Shown in pieces: positions 52,205-61,962 of a DNA stretch of 64,000 nucleotides. Each line of letters opens with the position of its first letter. Positions within the stretch are counted from its first letter, which is position 1. The position numbers and the translations under genes are program-made. Origin of the DNA: Brachybacterium huguangmaarense (lineage in GTDB: Bacteria > Actinomycetota > Actinomycetes > Actinomycetales > Dermabacteraceae); assembly GCF_025725725.1 (NCBI RefSeq), contig NZ_CP107020.1, forward strand, positions 2,356,001 through 2,420,000. The letters run 5' to 3'. The notes below the pieces were generated by a model that ran no database searches, had not been told where the DNA came from, and was given only the letters and a program-made list of their open reading frames with translations.

Positions 52205-52830
52205 ACGGGCGCCGGCTGCGCCTCCAGATGTTCCGACCGGCGCGCCCCGCCTCCCCGGGCCGCCACCTCGTCATGAGCGCCCTGCAGTGCGCGGGGCTCT
52301 CGGCTGCCTTCCTGGTCACGGCGCCGCTCATGGTGCGTCGTCTCGAGGACCGTCTCGGCCTGCCGCGCCCGTCCGGGCGGATCGGGGCCGCGGCCCGCGC
52401 CGCCGGGAGCGGCCTGCTGCTGGCCTCGACCACGCTCAACATGGCCTCGGCGGCGACGATGGCGGTGCAGGGCGACGGCACGCCGCTCCCGCTCGACACC
52501 GCGCGCCGACTCGTGATCCGCGGCCCCTACCGGTGGGTGCGCAACCCCATGGCGATCGGCGGGATCGGCCAGGGCGTCGCCGTCGGCCTGCTCCTGCGCT
52601 CACCGCTCGTGGTCGCCTACGCCCTGGCCGGGGCCGTACTGTGGCAGGGCGCGTTCCGGCCCTCCGAGGAGCAGGACCTCTTGGAGCGCTTCGGTGCGCC
52701 CTACGCGGCCTACCGCGAGCAGGTCCGGTGCTGGATCCCCCGGCGCACGCCCGTCGAGCCGCTCGGCCCGACGGGCGCCACGGGCGCCGTCAGCGCTCGA
52801 CGCCGAGGCGGTCGAGCTCCTCGTCGATGA
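52201..52830 (+). CDS. Isoprenylcysteine/phospholipid methyltransferase-like membrane protein
   Basis: A 209-residue membrane protein. The C-terminal [19 protein letters not shown] and [17 protein letters not shown] match the ICMT/PEMT family SAM-binding motif (RHPxYxG...E...Y..Y...V), although the usual histidine is replaced. It may methylate a lipid or isoprenoid carboxylate; the substrate is unknown. The GTG overlaps the preceding stop. The last 14 codons run antisense to the end of metG (41-base convergent overlap). Confidence 0.75.
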   Translation: MNGRRLRLQMFRPARPASPGRHLVMSALQCAGLSAAFLVTAPLMVRRLEDRLGLPRPSGRIGAAARAAGSGLLLASTTLNMASAATMAVQGDGTPLPLDTARRLVIRGPYRWVRNPMAIGGIGQGVAVGLLLRSPLVVAYALAGAVLWQGAFRPSEEQDLLERFGAPYAAYREQVRCWIPRRTPVEPLGPTGATGAVSARRRGGRAPRR

Positions 52831-54580
52831 TCTTCGGGTCGAGCTTGGTGAAGATGCCCGTGGGCTTGGAGACGGGCGCCCCGACCTCGACGGCGCGGTG
52901 GGCCCACGCGGGAGCGTCCGAGTACTCGCCCGTGATGATCGGGTAGCTCGGCCCCCCGTCGAGATCCTCGACCTCGCGCAGCTCGGGCATGGGCGCGATC
53001 TGGCGGCGGCCGCCGAGCGCCTTCTCGACCTCGTTGGCGGAGAACGGCAGGAACGGCGCCAGGATCGTGTTGAGGTCCGTCACGGCCTGGGCGAGCACGT
53101 GCAGCACCGTGGCCAGGCGCTCACGCTGGTCCTCGCCCTTCATGCGGAACGGCTCGGTGCGCGAGACGTACGCGTTGGCCTCGCTCACCAGGCGCATCGC
53201 CTCGGCGATCGCGGCGCGCTGGCGGTGCACGCGGATCAGGGAGCCGACCGACTCGAAGCCCGCCTCGATCTGGCCGAGCAGGTCGCGGTCGACATCCTCG
53301 AGCTCACCCGCCGCAGGGATCTCGCCGAAGTTCTTGGCGATCATCGCGGCGGTGCGGTTGACGAGGTTGCCCCAGCCGGCGACGAGCTCGTTGTTCGTGC
53401 GCGAGACGAAGTCCGCCCACGTGAAGTCGGCGTCGTGGGTCTCGGGGCCGGCCGCCGAGATGTAGTAGCGCAGCGCGTCGGGCTGGTAGCGCTCGAGCAC
53501 GTCGCGCACGTAGATCACGACGCCCTTGGACGAGGAGAACTTCTTGCCCTCCATCGTGAGGAACTCCGAGGAGACCACCTCGGTGGGGAGGTTCAGCTCG
53601 CCGAACCGCCCCGGCTCGCCGCCCCGCTCGCCCTTGCCGTTGTGGCCGATCAGCTCCGCGGGCCAGATCTGGGAGTGGAAGACGATGTTGTCCTTGCCCA
53701 TGAAGTAGTAGCTGAGCGCCTCGGGATCGTTCCACCAGTCGCGCCAGCGCTCGGCGTCGCCCAGACGGCGCGCCCACTCGATCGAGGCCGACAGGTACCC
53801 GATCACGGCGTCGAACCACACGTACAGGCGCTTGGCGGGCTGGTCCTCCCAGCCCGGCACGGGGATGCCCCAGTCGATGTCGCGCGTCATCGCGCGGGGC
53901 TTGATCTCCTTGAGGAAGTTCTGCGAGAAGCGGATGACGTTGGGTCGCCACAGCCCCGTCGCCTCCCGCTCGTCGAGCCACCGGCCGAGCTCGTCGGCGA
54001 GCGCCGGCAGGTCCAGGAAGTAGTGCGTGGTCTCCACGAACAGCGGCGTCTCGCCGTTGATGCGCGAGACCGGGTCGATCAGGTCGGTCGGGTCGAGCTG
54101 GTTGCCGCACGTGTCGCACTGGTCGCCGCGCGCCCCCGGGGCGCCGCAGATGGGGCACGTGCCCTCGATGTAGCGGTCGGGCAGGGTGCGGCCCGTCGAC
54201 GGCGAGATCGCGCCCGACGTGGTCTGCTCGATCATGTAGCCGTTGTCCCGCACGGTGCGGAACATCTCCTGCACCACGGCGTAGTGGTTGCGGGAGGTGG
54301 TGCGGGTGAACAGGTCGTAGGACAGGCCCATCGCGACCAGGTCCTCGACGATGACGCGGTTGTTGCGGTCCGCGAGCTCGCGGGCGCTGACCCCCTCGGC
54401 GTCGGCCGCCACGAGGATCGGCGTGCCGTGCTCGTCGGTGCCCGAGACCATGAGCACGTCGTTGCCCGCCATGCGCATGTACCGCGAGAAGACGTCCGCG
54501 GGGACGAAGGCGGCGACATGGCCGATGTGGCGGGGACCGTTGGCGTACGGCCAGGCGACGGAGGTCAGGACTCTGCTCAT
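52790..54580 (-). CDS. metG: Methionyl-tRNA synthetase
   Basis: Class I synthetase charging tRNA-Met. The 596-residue protein has the HIGH motif as HIGH in [14 protein letters not shown] (about 13-22), the zinc knuckle [21 protein letters not shown] (about 140-160), and the KMSKS equivalent KFSSSKG. The Rossmann and anticodon-binding domains are complete. The C-terminal EMAP/Trbp111-like dimerisation domain is absent. It converges with the methyltransferase gene and is divergent from the UGPase gene. Confidence 0.96.
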   Translation of the reverse strand: MSRVLTSVAWPYANGPRHIGHVAAFVPADVFSRYMRMAGNDVLMVSGTDEHGTPILVAADAEGVSARELADRNNRVIVEDLVAMGLSYDLFTRTTSRNHYAVVQEMFRTVRDNGYMIEQTTSGAISPSTGRTLPDRYIEGTCPICGAPGARGDQCDTCGNQLDPTDLIDPVSRINGETPLFVETTHYFLDLPALADELGRWLDEREATGLWRPNVIRFSQNFLKEIKPRAMTRDIDWGIPVPGWEDQPAKRLYVWFDAVIGYLSASIEWARRLGDAERWRDWWNDPEALSYYFMGKDNIVFHSQIWPAELIGHNGKGERGGEPGRFGELNLPTEVVSSEFLTMEGKKFSSSKGVVIYVRDVLERYQPDALRYYISAAGPETHDADFTWADFVSRTNNELVAGWGNLVNRTAAMIAKNFGEIPAAGELEDVDRDLLGQIEAGFESVGSLIRVHRQRAAIAEAMRLVSEANAYVSRTEPFRMKGEDQRERLATVLHVLAQAVTDLNTILAPFLPFSANEVEKALGGRRQIAPMPELREVEDLDGGPSYPIITGEYSDAPAWAHRAVEVGAPVSKPTGIFTKLDPKIIDEELDRLGVER

Positions 54581-54645
54581 GGGGCATGAGTCTACGGTGG
54601 GCGCGCGACGGCACGACCCGAGGGGAGCCCCGATACCCTGAGCGC

Positions 54646-56025
54646 ATGAGCACCGAAGGACTTGCCGCAGCCCAGCAGAAGATGCGCGACGAGGGCGTCG
54701 CCCAGACCGCGATCGACGTCTTCACCCGCTACTACGACCAGCTCGAGCAGGGCGTCACCGGGTCCATCCCGGAGGACACGATCGACCCGTACCTCGACCC
54801 GCCGACGCTCGACGACGTGCGCATCGACCCGTACCGGGCCAAGGACGCGTTCGACAAGCTCGTCGTCATCAACCTCAACGGCGGCCTCGGCACCTCGATG
54901 GGGCTGGACCGGGCCAAGACCCTGCTGCCCGTGCGCGACGGCAAGAACTTCCTCGAGATCCTCGTCGAGCAGGTGCTCGCGGCCCGCGCCGCGACCGGCG
55001 CCCGCCTCCCGCTGCTGTTCATGAACTCCTTCCGCACCCGGGCGGACACCCTCGCCGTGCTCGAGCAGTACCCGGACCTGCCCGTCGGCGACCTGCCCCT
55101 GGACTTCCTGCAGAACAAGGAGCCCAAGCTGCGGGCCGACGACCTCACGCCCGTGCAGTGGGACGCCGACCCGTCGCTCGAGTGGTGCCCCCCGGGCCAC
55201 GGGGACCTCTACACGGCGCTGCAGACCTCCGGGGTGCTGCGCGCCCTGCTCGACGCGGGGTTCCGCTACGCCTCGGTCTCCAACTCCGACAACCTCGGCA
55301 CCCTGCCCCACCCCGTGCTCGCCTCGTGGTTCGCCGAGAGCGGCGCCCCGTACGCCGCCGAGCTGTGCCGCCGCACCGCCGCCGACCGCAAGGGCGGCCA
55401 CCTCGCCGTGCGCAGGAGCGACGGCCGGCTGATCCTGCGCGACACCGCGCAGACGCCCGCCGAGGAGATGGACTACTTCACCGACGAGCACCGCCACCCG
55501 TTCTTCCACACCAACAACCTGTGGTTCGACCTCGAGAAGCTCGACGAGGTGCTGCGGGCGAACGACGGCGTGATGCCGCTGCCGCTCATCCGCAACGAGA
55601 AGACCGTCGACCCCTCCGACAAGACCAGCACGCCCGTCTACCAGATCGAGTCGGCGATGGGCGCCGCCATCGAGGTGTTCGACGGGGCCACCGCGATCGT
55701 CGTGCCCCGTGACCGGTTCCTGCCCGTCAAGGCCACGAGCGACCTGATGCTGATCCGCTCCGACGCGTACGCGCTCGACGAGCGGTGGGCGCTCGTGCGA
55801 CAGGTCGACGAGGTCCCGACGGTGAGCCTCGACGCCGACCACTACAAGCTGATCGACGACTTCGAGGCCCGCTTCCCGGCCGGGGTGCCGTCCCTCAAGG
55901 AGGCCCGCTCGCTCGCCGTCGAGGGCGATCACCGCTTCGGCGCGCACGTGGTCGCGCGCGGCGACGCGGTCGTCGGCCCCGAGGACCCGGCCGAGATCCC
56001 CGAGGGCACGGTCATCGACCGCTGA
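54646..56025 (+). CDS. UTP-glucose-1-phosphate uridylyltransferase (UGP family)
   Basis: A 459-residue enzyme making UDP-glucose for cell-wall and capsule sugars. The nucleotide-binding loop [15 protein letters not shown] (about 78-92), the SNSDNLG metal site and KTVDP...QIESAMGAA segments identify the eukaryotic-type UGPase family. Typical bacterial GalU proteins are shorter (about 300 residues) and have a different sequence. Actinobacteria commonly use both types. It starts 65 bases from metG on the opposite strand. Confidence 0.9.
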   Translation: MSTEGLAAAQQKMRDEGVAQTAIDVFTRYYDQLEQGVTGSIPEDTIDPYLDPPTLDDVRIDPYRAKDAFDKLVVINLNGGLGTSMGLDRAKTLLPVRDGKNFLEILVEQVLAARAATGARLPLLFMNSFRTRADTLAVLEQYPDLPVGDLPLDFLQNKEPKLRADDLTPVQWDADPSLEWCPPGHGDLYTALQTSGVLRALLDAGFRYASVSNSDNLGTLPHPVLASWFAESGAPYAAELCRRTAADRKGGHLAVRRSDGRLILRDTAQTPAEEMDYFTDEHRHPFFHTNNLWFDLEKLDEVLRANDGVMPLPLIRNEKTVDPSDKTSTPVYQIESAMGAAIEVFDGATAIVVPRDRFLPVKATSDLMLIRSDAYALDERWALVRQVDEVPTVSLDADHYKLIDDFEARFPAGVPSLKEARSLAVEGDHRFGAHVVARGDAVVGPEDPAEIPEGTVIDR

Positions 56026-56035
56026 TCGCGCGCCC

Positions 56036-56066
56036 TTGCGGGTGACGCGACGTCAACTCCTAGCGT
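56036..56066 (+). promoter_or_regulatory. MerR-type promoter of the TipA-like gene
   Basis: TTGCGG (56036-56041), a 19-base spacer and TAGCGT (56061-56066). The spacer holds the palindrome TGACG-CGA-CGTCA (56043-56055). The elongated spacer with a dyad is the signature of MerR-activated promoters, so the downstream gene is probably autoregulated. Confidence 0.7.
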
Positions 56067-56131
56067 CGGAGGCGCCGACGCGCCGGGACCCCCGGTGCCC
56101 GGCGAGCGACACCTCGGCGGCAGGAGACGAC

Positions 56132-56911
56132 ATGGTCCAGGACAGGCACGGACGCGGTGACCGGGGTGCGGGTGTCCCCATCGGGGAGCTGGCCCGGCGG
56201 GTCGGCGTGTCGACCCGCACCCTGCGCCACGACGACGCGATCGGCCTGCTGCCGCCCTCGTCGACGGACCACGCCGGCCGGCGGTTCTACGACGACGCGG
56301 CCGTGGCGGCCCTGCTGCGGATCGTCGCCTACCGGAGCCTCGGCCTGTCCCTCGAGACCATCGGGGGGCTGCTGGCCCAGGACACCCCGGCCGCCGAGGC
56401 GCTCGCCGAGCATGCCCACCTGCTGCAGGAGCGCATCGCGCTCCTGCGGCGGCAGCTCGCGTCGGTGACCACCACGCTGGAGTCACTGCGCGAAGGAGCA
56501 GACATCATGACCAGTTCGACGTTCGACGGATTCGATCCCGAGGTCTTCGAGGAGGAGGTCACCGAGCGGTGGGGCGCCGAGGCGTACCGCAGCTCGATGG
56601 CGACCTGGACCTCGATGAGCCCCGAGGAGAAGGAGGCCGAGCTCGCCCTGCAGCAGTCGCTGGTCGGGGCCTTCGCCGCGGCGGCCGAGCGCGGCCTCGA
56701 CCCGGCGAGCGACGAGGTCGCGGGCATCTGCCGGCGCCACGTCGCGTGGCTGGGCCGGTACACGACGCCGACCGCCCCCTACGTGCGGTCGCTCGCGGCG
56801 ATGTACGCCGAGGACCCGCGCTTCGACGCGACCTACCGCGGCCACGGCGCCTTCGTGCGCGACGCGCTCGTGGCCTTCGTCGACGCGGGCGGCATGGAGC
56901 CGCCCCGCTGA
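56132..56911 (+). CDS. TipA-like MerR-family regulator
   Basis: A 259-residue regulator. The N-terminal MerR helix-turn-helix (PIGELARRVGVSTRTLRHDDAIGLLPPSS; the usual RHYD is RHDD here) and dimerisation helix (to about 120) are followed by a TipAS-type antibiotic-recognition domain (about 126-259). An internal ATG at 56507 with AAGGAG upstream would produce the TipAS domain alone (134 residues), as in tipA of Streptomyces. No thiostrepton-linking Cys is seen. The start at 56132 has AGGAGA. It probably senses a hydrophobic compound. Confidence 0.85.
   Translation: MVQDRHGRGDRGAGVPIGELARRVGVSTRTLRHDDAIGLLPPSSTDHAGRRFYDDAAVAALLRIVAYRSLGLSLETIGGLLAQDTPAAEALAEHAHLLQERIALLRRQLASVTTTLESLREGADIMTSSTFDGFDPEVFEEEVTERWGAEAYRSSMATWTSMSPEEKEAELALQQSLVGAFAAAAERGLDPASDEVAGICRRHVAWLGRYTTPTAPYVRSLAAMYAEDPRFDATYRGHGAFVRDALVAFVDAGGMEPPR
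56492..56509 (+). promoter_or_regulatory. Internal ribosome-binding site and start in the tipA-like gene
   Basis: AAGGAG at about 56493-56498 precedes an in-frame ATG at 56507 that begins MTSSTFDGFDPEVFEEE, exactly at the start of the effector domain. Confidence 0.55.
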
Positions 56912-56933
56912 GCCGCGCGACCGGCCGCGTGAG

Positions 56934-56970
56934 AGGGGCCCGGGGCACGCTGTGCGTGCTCCGGGCCCCT
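56934..56970 (+). terminator. 17-bp hairpin between tipA-like gene and putA
   Basis: Arms 56934-56950 and 56954-56970 pair with one G-T wobble and a TGT loop. It lies between convergent genes and may end both transcripts. Two copies of TGTGCGATCGGGC follow (56971 and 57003). Confidence 0.7.
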
Positions 56971-57020
56971 TGTGCGATCGGGCCCCTGTGCTATCAGGCA
57001 CCTGTGCGATCGGGCGCGTG

Positions 57021-60000
57021 TCAGTCCCGGCCGCGCGCGTAGCCGCCGTGTCCCACGAGGTCCAGCTGATGGGGCAGCGGGTTGCCGAAGCGGTGGTTCG
57101 TCGCGCTGATCGCCTGCTCGTGCAGGAACGACAGCAGCTCGACGCGCCCGCTCGCGACCACGGGCCCCGTGAACAGGGCCACCTCGACGCGCTCGGAGAT
57201 CGCCCGCAGCAGCGCCTCGTCCGCCTCGCCGATCAGGCGCACCCGCTCGCGGCCGAGCGAGGCGATGCGACCGGCGAACTGCTCGGCGGTCTCGACCGAG
57301 ACGGGCACGTCGGCCCCCGCGGCCTCGGCGACGACGTCGCGCAGGGCCGCGTCCGCGACCGAGACCTCGATGTCGGCGCCGACCGTCGCGGCGGCGTGCA
57401 GCACGCGCCGCAGGGCCGCCTCGCCCGTGCCCGCCGCGCCGCGCACGACGGTCGGGACCGGCAGGTGGCGCAGCACGTTGATCTCGCCGTGCAGGTCCTG
57501 CGGGTCGCGCGGCGCGAACGTGGTCGCGAGGTGCTCGCGATCGCTGTGGCGCGCGTCGGCGAGCCAGGTCTCGTCGTCGCGGTCGGTGCGCGCGTCGGCC
57601 GCGTCGACCAGGTGGACCAGGTAGTTCGGGCCGCCGGCCTTCGCGGTCTGCCCGATCGCCGAGCGCTTCCAGCCGCCGAAGGCCTGACGCTCGACGATCG
57701 CGCCGGTGATGCCGCGGTTGACGTAGAGGTTGCCGGCCTCGACGTGCGCGGTCCAGTGGGCGACCTCGTCGGGGTCGAGCGAGTGCAGCCCCGCCGTCAG
57801 GCCGTAGGCGGTCCCGTTCTGCATGCGGATCGCGTCGTCGAGCGTGTCGGCGTGCATGATCCCGAGGATCGGGCCGAAGTACTCGGTCAGGTGATACTCC
57901 GAGCCCTCGCGCACGCCCTCGCGCACGCCGGGCGACCACAGGCGGCCGGTCTCGTCGAGCTGCACGGGCCGGGAGAGCCACTGCTCGCCGGGGCCGAGCG
58001 TGGTCAGCCCTGCGGCGAGCTTGCCGGCGGCGGGCTCGATGATCGGCCCCATCTGCGCGGTGGGATCGGTCGGGTAGCCGACCGGCAGGCTGAGCACGGC
58101 GTCGGCGAGCTGGCTGCGGAAGCGCCGCGAGCGGCTCACCGAGCCGACCGTGATCACGAGCGAGGCCGCGGAGCACTTCTGGCCCGCGTGGCCGAAGGCG
58201 CTCAGCGCGACGTCCTTGGCCGCGAGGTCGAGATCGGCCTGCGGCGTCACGATGATCGCGTTCTTGCCGCTCGTCTCGGCCTTGATGCGCAGACCGGGAC
58301 GCCAGCGGGCGAACAGCGAGGCGGTGTCGTAGGCGCCGGTGAGGATCAGCTGGTCGACCCGCTCGTCGGAGACGAGGGCCTGCCCCACTTCGTTCTCGGG
58401 CGCGTCGAGCAGGATGAGCACGTCCTCGGGCACGCCCGCCTCGTGCAGCAGGCGCACGAGCACGGCGCCCGTGCGGCGGGCCTGCGGGGCCGGCTTGACG
58501 ATCACGGCGCTGCCCGTGACGAGCGGCGCCGCCATGCCGCCCGTCGGGATCGCGATGGGGAAGTTCCAGGGCGGGGTCACGAGCGTGAGCGGGCGGGGCG
58601 TGACCGCCAGATCGTCCTGGGCCTCGAGCGCCTCCATCTGGTCGGCGTAGAACAGCAGGAAGTCCATGCCCTCGGAGACCTCGGGGTCGCCCTGCTCGAG
58701 CATCTTGCCGGTCTCCGAGGCGGCCACCTCGAGCAGCTCGTCGCGGCGGGCTGCATACAGCTGCGCGGCACGGCGCAGCACCCCGGCGCGCTCGGCGACG
58801 GGACGGGCGGCCCACGCCGGCTGCGCGTCGAGCGCCCGCCGGATGGCGGCGTCGACCTCGTCGGTCGTGGAGATCACGGCGGCGTCGGCCTCCGCCTGCC
58901 CGAGGCGCGAGGTGCGGATCCGGTGGGTGATCTGCTCGGCCCACTCCTGGTTGGCGCGGGTCGACAGGTCCGTGTCCGGGGTGTTGACGAAGCGGCCGGG
59001 CACGGCCGGCAGCACCTCGCTCCCGAGCTCGGGCAGGGCGTCGCCGACGGTCTCGGCGGCGCGGTCCTGGGTGCGGTGGGTGGCGGCGGGCTGCTCGCCG
59101 AGCGCCCGGTCGAGGGCCCGCTGGAAGCGTCCCTGCTCGCGCTCGAAGAACTCGCCGCTCGAGGCGAGCTCGAAGACGGCCGACATGAAGTTCTCGGACG
59201 AGGCGTTCTCCTCGAGGCGGCGCACGAGATAGGAGACGGCCACGTCGAACTCGCGGGGGGAGACCACCGGCACGTACAGACGCATCGACCCGACGGACTC
59301 GCGCACGACCTGCTGCTGGCCGGGGGCCATGCCGGCGAGCATCTCGAACTCGACCCGCTCGTCACCGGGGCGCACGCCGCGCGCGCCGAGCAGCAGGTGC
59401 GTGAAGGCGATGTCGAAGAGGTTGTGGCCGGCCACGCCGATGTGCAGCGCGTCGAGGGAGTCGGGCTCGAGCGCCGCGAGCAGCACCCGCTTGTACTGGG
59501 CGTCGGCCTCCTCCTTGGAGTGGAAGGGCGCCTGGTCGATGCCGTGGAGCGCGGCGTCGACCTGCTCCATCGCGAGGTTCGCGCCCTTGACCACGCGCAC
59601 CTTGACGGGCGCGCCGCCGCGGGCCACCCGGTCGGCCGCGAAGGCCTGGAGCCGGCGCAGCGCCCCGAGGGAGTCGGGCAGGTAGGCCTGCAGCACGATG
59701 CCCGTGCGCAACCCCATCAGCTCAGGACGGTCCAGGAGTCGCTCGAACACGTCGAGGGTCAGCTCGAGGTCGCGGTACTCCTCCATGTCCATATTGATGA
59801 AGCGCGGGGTGTCCGAGCGCGCCGCGTCGAGGTAGAGGGGGAGCAGGGTCTCGACCACATGGTCGGCCGTCTCGCGGGCGCCCCACAGCGCGAGGTGGTC
59901 CACGATCGAGGAGACCTTGATCGAGGCGTAGTCGACGTCGGGGCGGGCGATCAGCTTGCGCACGCCCTCGAGGCGCCTGCTCGCCTCGCGGGCGCCGAGC

Positions 60001-60467
60001 ACGGCCTCGCCGAGCAGGTTGATGTTGAGCTCGGTGCCGTCGGCCCGCAGCCGCGCGATCGAGCGGCCCAGATGGGCGTCGCGCGCGTCGAGGATCAGAT
60101 GCGAGACCATGCGGCGCATGACCGCCTGGGCGGCGGGCACCACGACGTGGGGCAGGGTGGGCGCGAGGGAGCCCCCGAAGCCGAGCACGCGACGCAGCGG
60201 GGCGGGCAGGAAGGCGGGCGGATCAGCGGCCAGACGCCGCAGCTCGACGGCGGCGGCCTGCGGGTCCTCCGGCCGGATCACCCGGTCGACGAAGGCGACC
60301 GTGAAGTCGAGCCCGCGCGGATCCTTGAGCAGATCCGCGAGCATCGTCGCCTGCCGGGGGGTGGGCCGCTGCGCGGCGGCGGCCACCCACGCGCGGACCT
60401 GGGCGACGACGGCCTCGGCGGTGACGGACGAGGGGAGCGAGGGGGCGGCGGGAACACGGGTCGACAA
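57021..60467 (-). CDS. putA: Bifunctional proline dehydrogenase / glutamate semialdehyde dehydrogenase
   Basis: Oxidises proline to glutamate in two steps at the membrane surface. The 1148-residue protein has the FAD-binding PRODH barrel (about 90-470; VRVVKGANLAMEQVDAALHG, LEPDSLDALHIGVAGHN) and the aldehyde dehydrogenase domain (about 560-1050). The aldehyde part has TPPWNFPIAIPTGG, ETSGKNAII and the catalytic Cys in GHAGQKCSAASLVI. A C-terminal extension follows. It lacks the N-terminal ribbon-helix-helix DNA-binding domain of enteric PutA, so it is not a repressor. The TTG start at 60467 has AGGAGA 6 to 7 bases upstream. Confidence 0.94.
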   Translation of the reverse strand: MSTRVPAAPSLPSSVTAEAVVAQVRAWVAAAAQRPTPRQATMLADLLKDPRGLDFTVAFVDRVIRPEDPQAAAVELRRLAADPPAFLPAPLRRVLGFGGSLAPTLPHVVVPAAQAVMRRMVSHLILDARDAHLGRSIARLRADGTELNINLLGEAVLGAREASRRLEGVRKLIARPDVDYASIKVSSIVDHLALWGARETADHVVETLLPLYLDAARSDTPRFINMDMEEYRDLELTLDVFERLLDRPELMGLRTGIVLQAYLPDSLGALRRLQAFAADRVARGGAPVKVRVVKGANLAMEQVDAALHGIDQAPFHSKEEADAQYKRVLLAALEPDSLDALHIGVAGHNLFDIAFTHLLLGARGVRPGDERVEFEMLAGMAPGQQQVVRESVGSMRLYVPVVSPREFDVAVSYLVRRLEENASSENFMSAVFELASSGEFFEREQGRFQRALDRALGEQPAATHRTQDRAAETVGDALPELGSEVLPAVPGRFVNTPDTDLSTRANQEWAEQITHRIRTSRLGQAEADAAVISTTDEVDAAIRRALDAQPAWAARPVAERAGVLRRAAQLYAARRDELLEVAASETGKMLEQGDPEVSEGMDFLLFYADQMEALEAQDDLAVTPRPLTLVTPPWNFPIAIPTGGMAAPLVTGSAVIVKPAPQARRTGAVLVRLLHEAGVPEDVLILLDAPENEVGQALVSDERVDQLILTGAYDTASLFARWRPGLRIKAETSGKNAIIVTPQADLDLAAKDVALSAFGHAGQKCSAASLVITVGSVSRSRRFRSQLADAVLSLPVGYPTDPTAQMGPIIEPAAGKLAAGLTTLGPGEQWLSRPVQLDETGRLWSPGVREGVREGSEYHLTEYFGPILGIMHADTLDDAIRMQNGTAYGLTAGLHSLDPDEVAHWTAHVEAGNLYVNRGITGAIVERQAFGGWKRSAIGQTAKAGGPNYLVHLVDAADARTDRDDETWLADARHSDREHLATTFAPRDPQDLHGEINVLRHLPVPTVVRGAAGTGEAALRRVLHAAATVGADIEVSVADAALRDVVAEAAGADVPVSVETAEQFAGRIASLGRERVRLIGEADEALLRAISERVEVALFTGPVVASGRVELLSFLHEQAISATNHRFGNPLPHQLDLVGHGGYARGRD

Positions 60468-60687
60468 CGGCGTCTCCTGGAGAACGGCATGGGGCGCAGG
60501 GCGCCTCGTGGGCGCGGGAGCTGCTGGATGCGGTGGCGGGCCCGCGGTGGCGAGGCCCTCCGGCGATTCTAGGGCCGCGCCGCGCCGAGAGGGCGGGGCC
60601 CGGGAGGTCGGCCGCGTCCGCCGTGTGACTCACGGCACCCGGTGTGCCACGATGGGTCGGTCCGGTACCCCACCCCAGGAGGTCCTC

Positions 60688-61095
60688 ATGAAGAAGCTCA
60701 TCCTCGTCATCGGTCTGGCCGTCGGCTTCGTGCTCGGCTCGCGCATGGGCCGCGGCCCCTACAACAAGCTCGAGCAGACCGCCCGCCAGTTCGCCGACGA
60801 CCCGCGGGTCCAGGAGAAGGTCGAGCAGGCGCGCGACACGGCCGCCACCACGGCCCGGGAGGTCGCGAGCACCGTCAAGGAGAAGGCGCCCGAGGTCGCG
60901 GAGACCGCGAAGAAGAAGGCGGGCGACGCCGCCGACGCCGCGAAGGACAAGGCTGGCCAGGCCGCCGGGACCGCGAAGAAGGCCGCGTCCTCGCACGGCG
61001 ACGCCTCGACCGCTCCGGCCGCCGACACCGAGGGCCGCGAGGCCGCCTCGTCGGGCGGCGACGCCCAGGTGGGCGAGGGCAAGGTCGAGAGCTGA
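60688..61095 (+). CDS. Membrane-anchored Ala/Lys-rich protein (YtxH-like)
   Basis: A 135-residue protein with an N-terminal hydrophobic segment (KLILVIGLAVGFVLGSRMGRG, about 3-23) and a long amphipathic Ala/Lys-rich region with the 11-residue-like pattern AKKKAGDAADAAKDKAGQAAG. This is reminiscent of LEA-like or YtxH stress proteins. The ATG at 60688 has AGGAGG upstream. It may protect membranes or proteins under stress; this is inferred from composition only. Confidence 0.75.
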   Translation: MKKLILVIGLAVGFVLGSRMGRGPYNKLEQTARQFADDPRVQEKVEQARDTAATTAREVASTVKEKAPEVAETAKKKAGDAADAAKDKAGQAAGTAKKAASSHGDASTAPAADTEGREAASSGGDAQVGEGKVES

Positions 61096-61110
61096 GCACC
61101 TCGCCCGCGC

Positions 61111-61152
61111 GACGACGGGCCCGCATCGCCTCGGCGATGCGGGCCCGTCGTC
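61111..61152. terminator. 20-bp bidirectional terminator
   Basis: A perfect 20-bp stem (61111-61130 with 61133-61152) with loop TC lies between the convergent YtxH-like gene and tdk, overlapping the tdk stop by 2 bases. Confidence 0.8.
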
Positions 61153-61774
61153 ATGCGAGGCCGGCGCCGATCACGGCGGTCCCCGCGGCCGCCTGCTCGC
61201 GCATGAAGCACGCCCCGCACAGCGACTCGTAGGTGACGGCCGCCCCGTCGTCGATCGCGACCTGATCGCCCTCGAACACGTGGCGCCCGTCGACGAGGCG
61301 GCAGTTGAACTCCGCCTGCGAGCCGCAGCGGCACATGGTCGGGAGCTTCTCGAAGTTGTCGGCCAGCTCGAACAGGCGCCGGGAACCGGGGAACACGTGG
61401 GTCAGGAAGTCGGTGCGCAGCCCGTAACAGATCACCGAGATGCCGTCGACCTTGGCGACGAGGAAGAGCTGGTCGATCTGGTCGGCCGTGAGGAACTGCG
61501 CCTCGTCGACGAGCACGCACTGCAGGGGCGCCGACCCCTGCGCGGCGGCCGCGTCGCCGATGCGCGTCCGCAGGTCCTCGTCGGGCTCGACGAGCACGTC
61601 CACGCGCCGCCGGGCGCCCCCGCGCGCGACCACCCAGTCCTCGCCCTTGGAGTCCACGGCGGGCTTGACGGTGAGGGTCGGCAACCCCCGTTCGGCGTAG
61701 TTGTACGCGGTCTTGATGAGGGTGTCGGACTTGCCCGAGTTCATCGCCCCGTACTTGAAGTGCAGCTTGGCCAT
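61151..61774 (-). CDS. tdk: Thymidine kinase
   Basis: Salvage enzyme phosphorylating thymidine. The 207-residue type II kinase has the P-loop GAMNSGKSD, the Walker B-like VLVDEAQFL with catalytic Glu, and the zinc-binding cysteines MCRCGS...LCGACF that form the lasso. The start at 61774 gives the normal length. It is convergent with the YtxH-like gene and divergent from the isomerase-like gene. Confidence 0.94.
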   Translation of the reverse strand: MAKLHFKYGAMNSGKSDTLIKTAYNYAERGLPTLTVKPAVDSKGEDWVVARGGARRRVDVLVEPDEDLRTRIGDAAAAQGSAPLQCVLVDEAQFLTADQIDQLFLVAKVDGISVICYGLRTDFLTHVFPGSRRLFELADNFEKLPTMCRCGSQAEFNCRLVDGRHVFEGDQVAIDDGAAVTYESLCGACFMREQAAAGTAVIGAGLA

Positions 61775-61962
61775 GGGTCAGGTCTCCGGTGCTCGGCAGG
61801 CGGTGGGGCTCGGGCGCGCGGGATGCCACGGCGCCCCGAGGAGTCTACGGCGCGCGAGGAGGACGGACCGGATCGCCGAGGGCGAACACGGGCCCGGGGT
61901 CCCCCGTGTCCTGCGCCATACTTGCCGTGGTGCGCCCCAGCCCGCACCGTCGAGGAGGAACC

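Noticed and set aside
56971..57016. Short CRISPR-like repeats TGTGCGATCGGGC
   Set aside because: Only two copies with no regular spacers or cas genes; probably a local duplication after a terminator.
56952..60572. Very long plus-strand open frame opposite putA
   Set aside because: It has no recognisable protein motifs and is repetitive in Arg/Gly/His. It mirrors putA, whose domains are clear; high GC produces such antisense frames.
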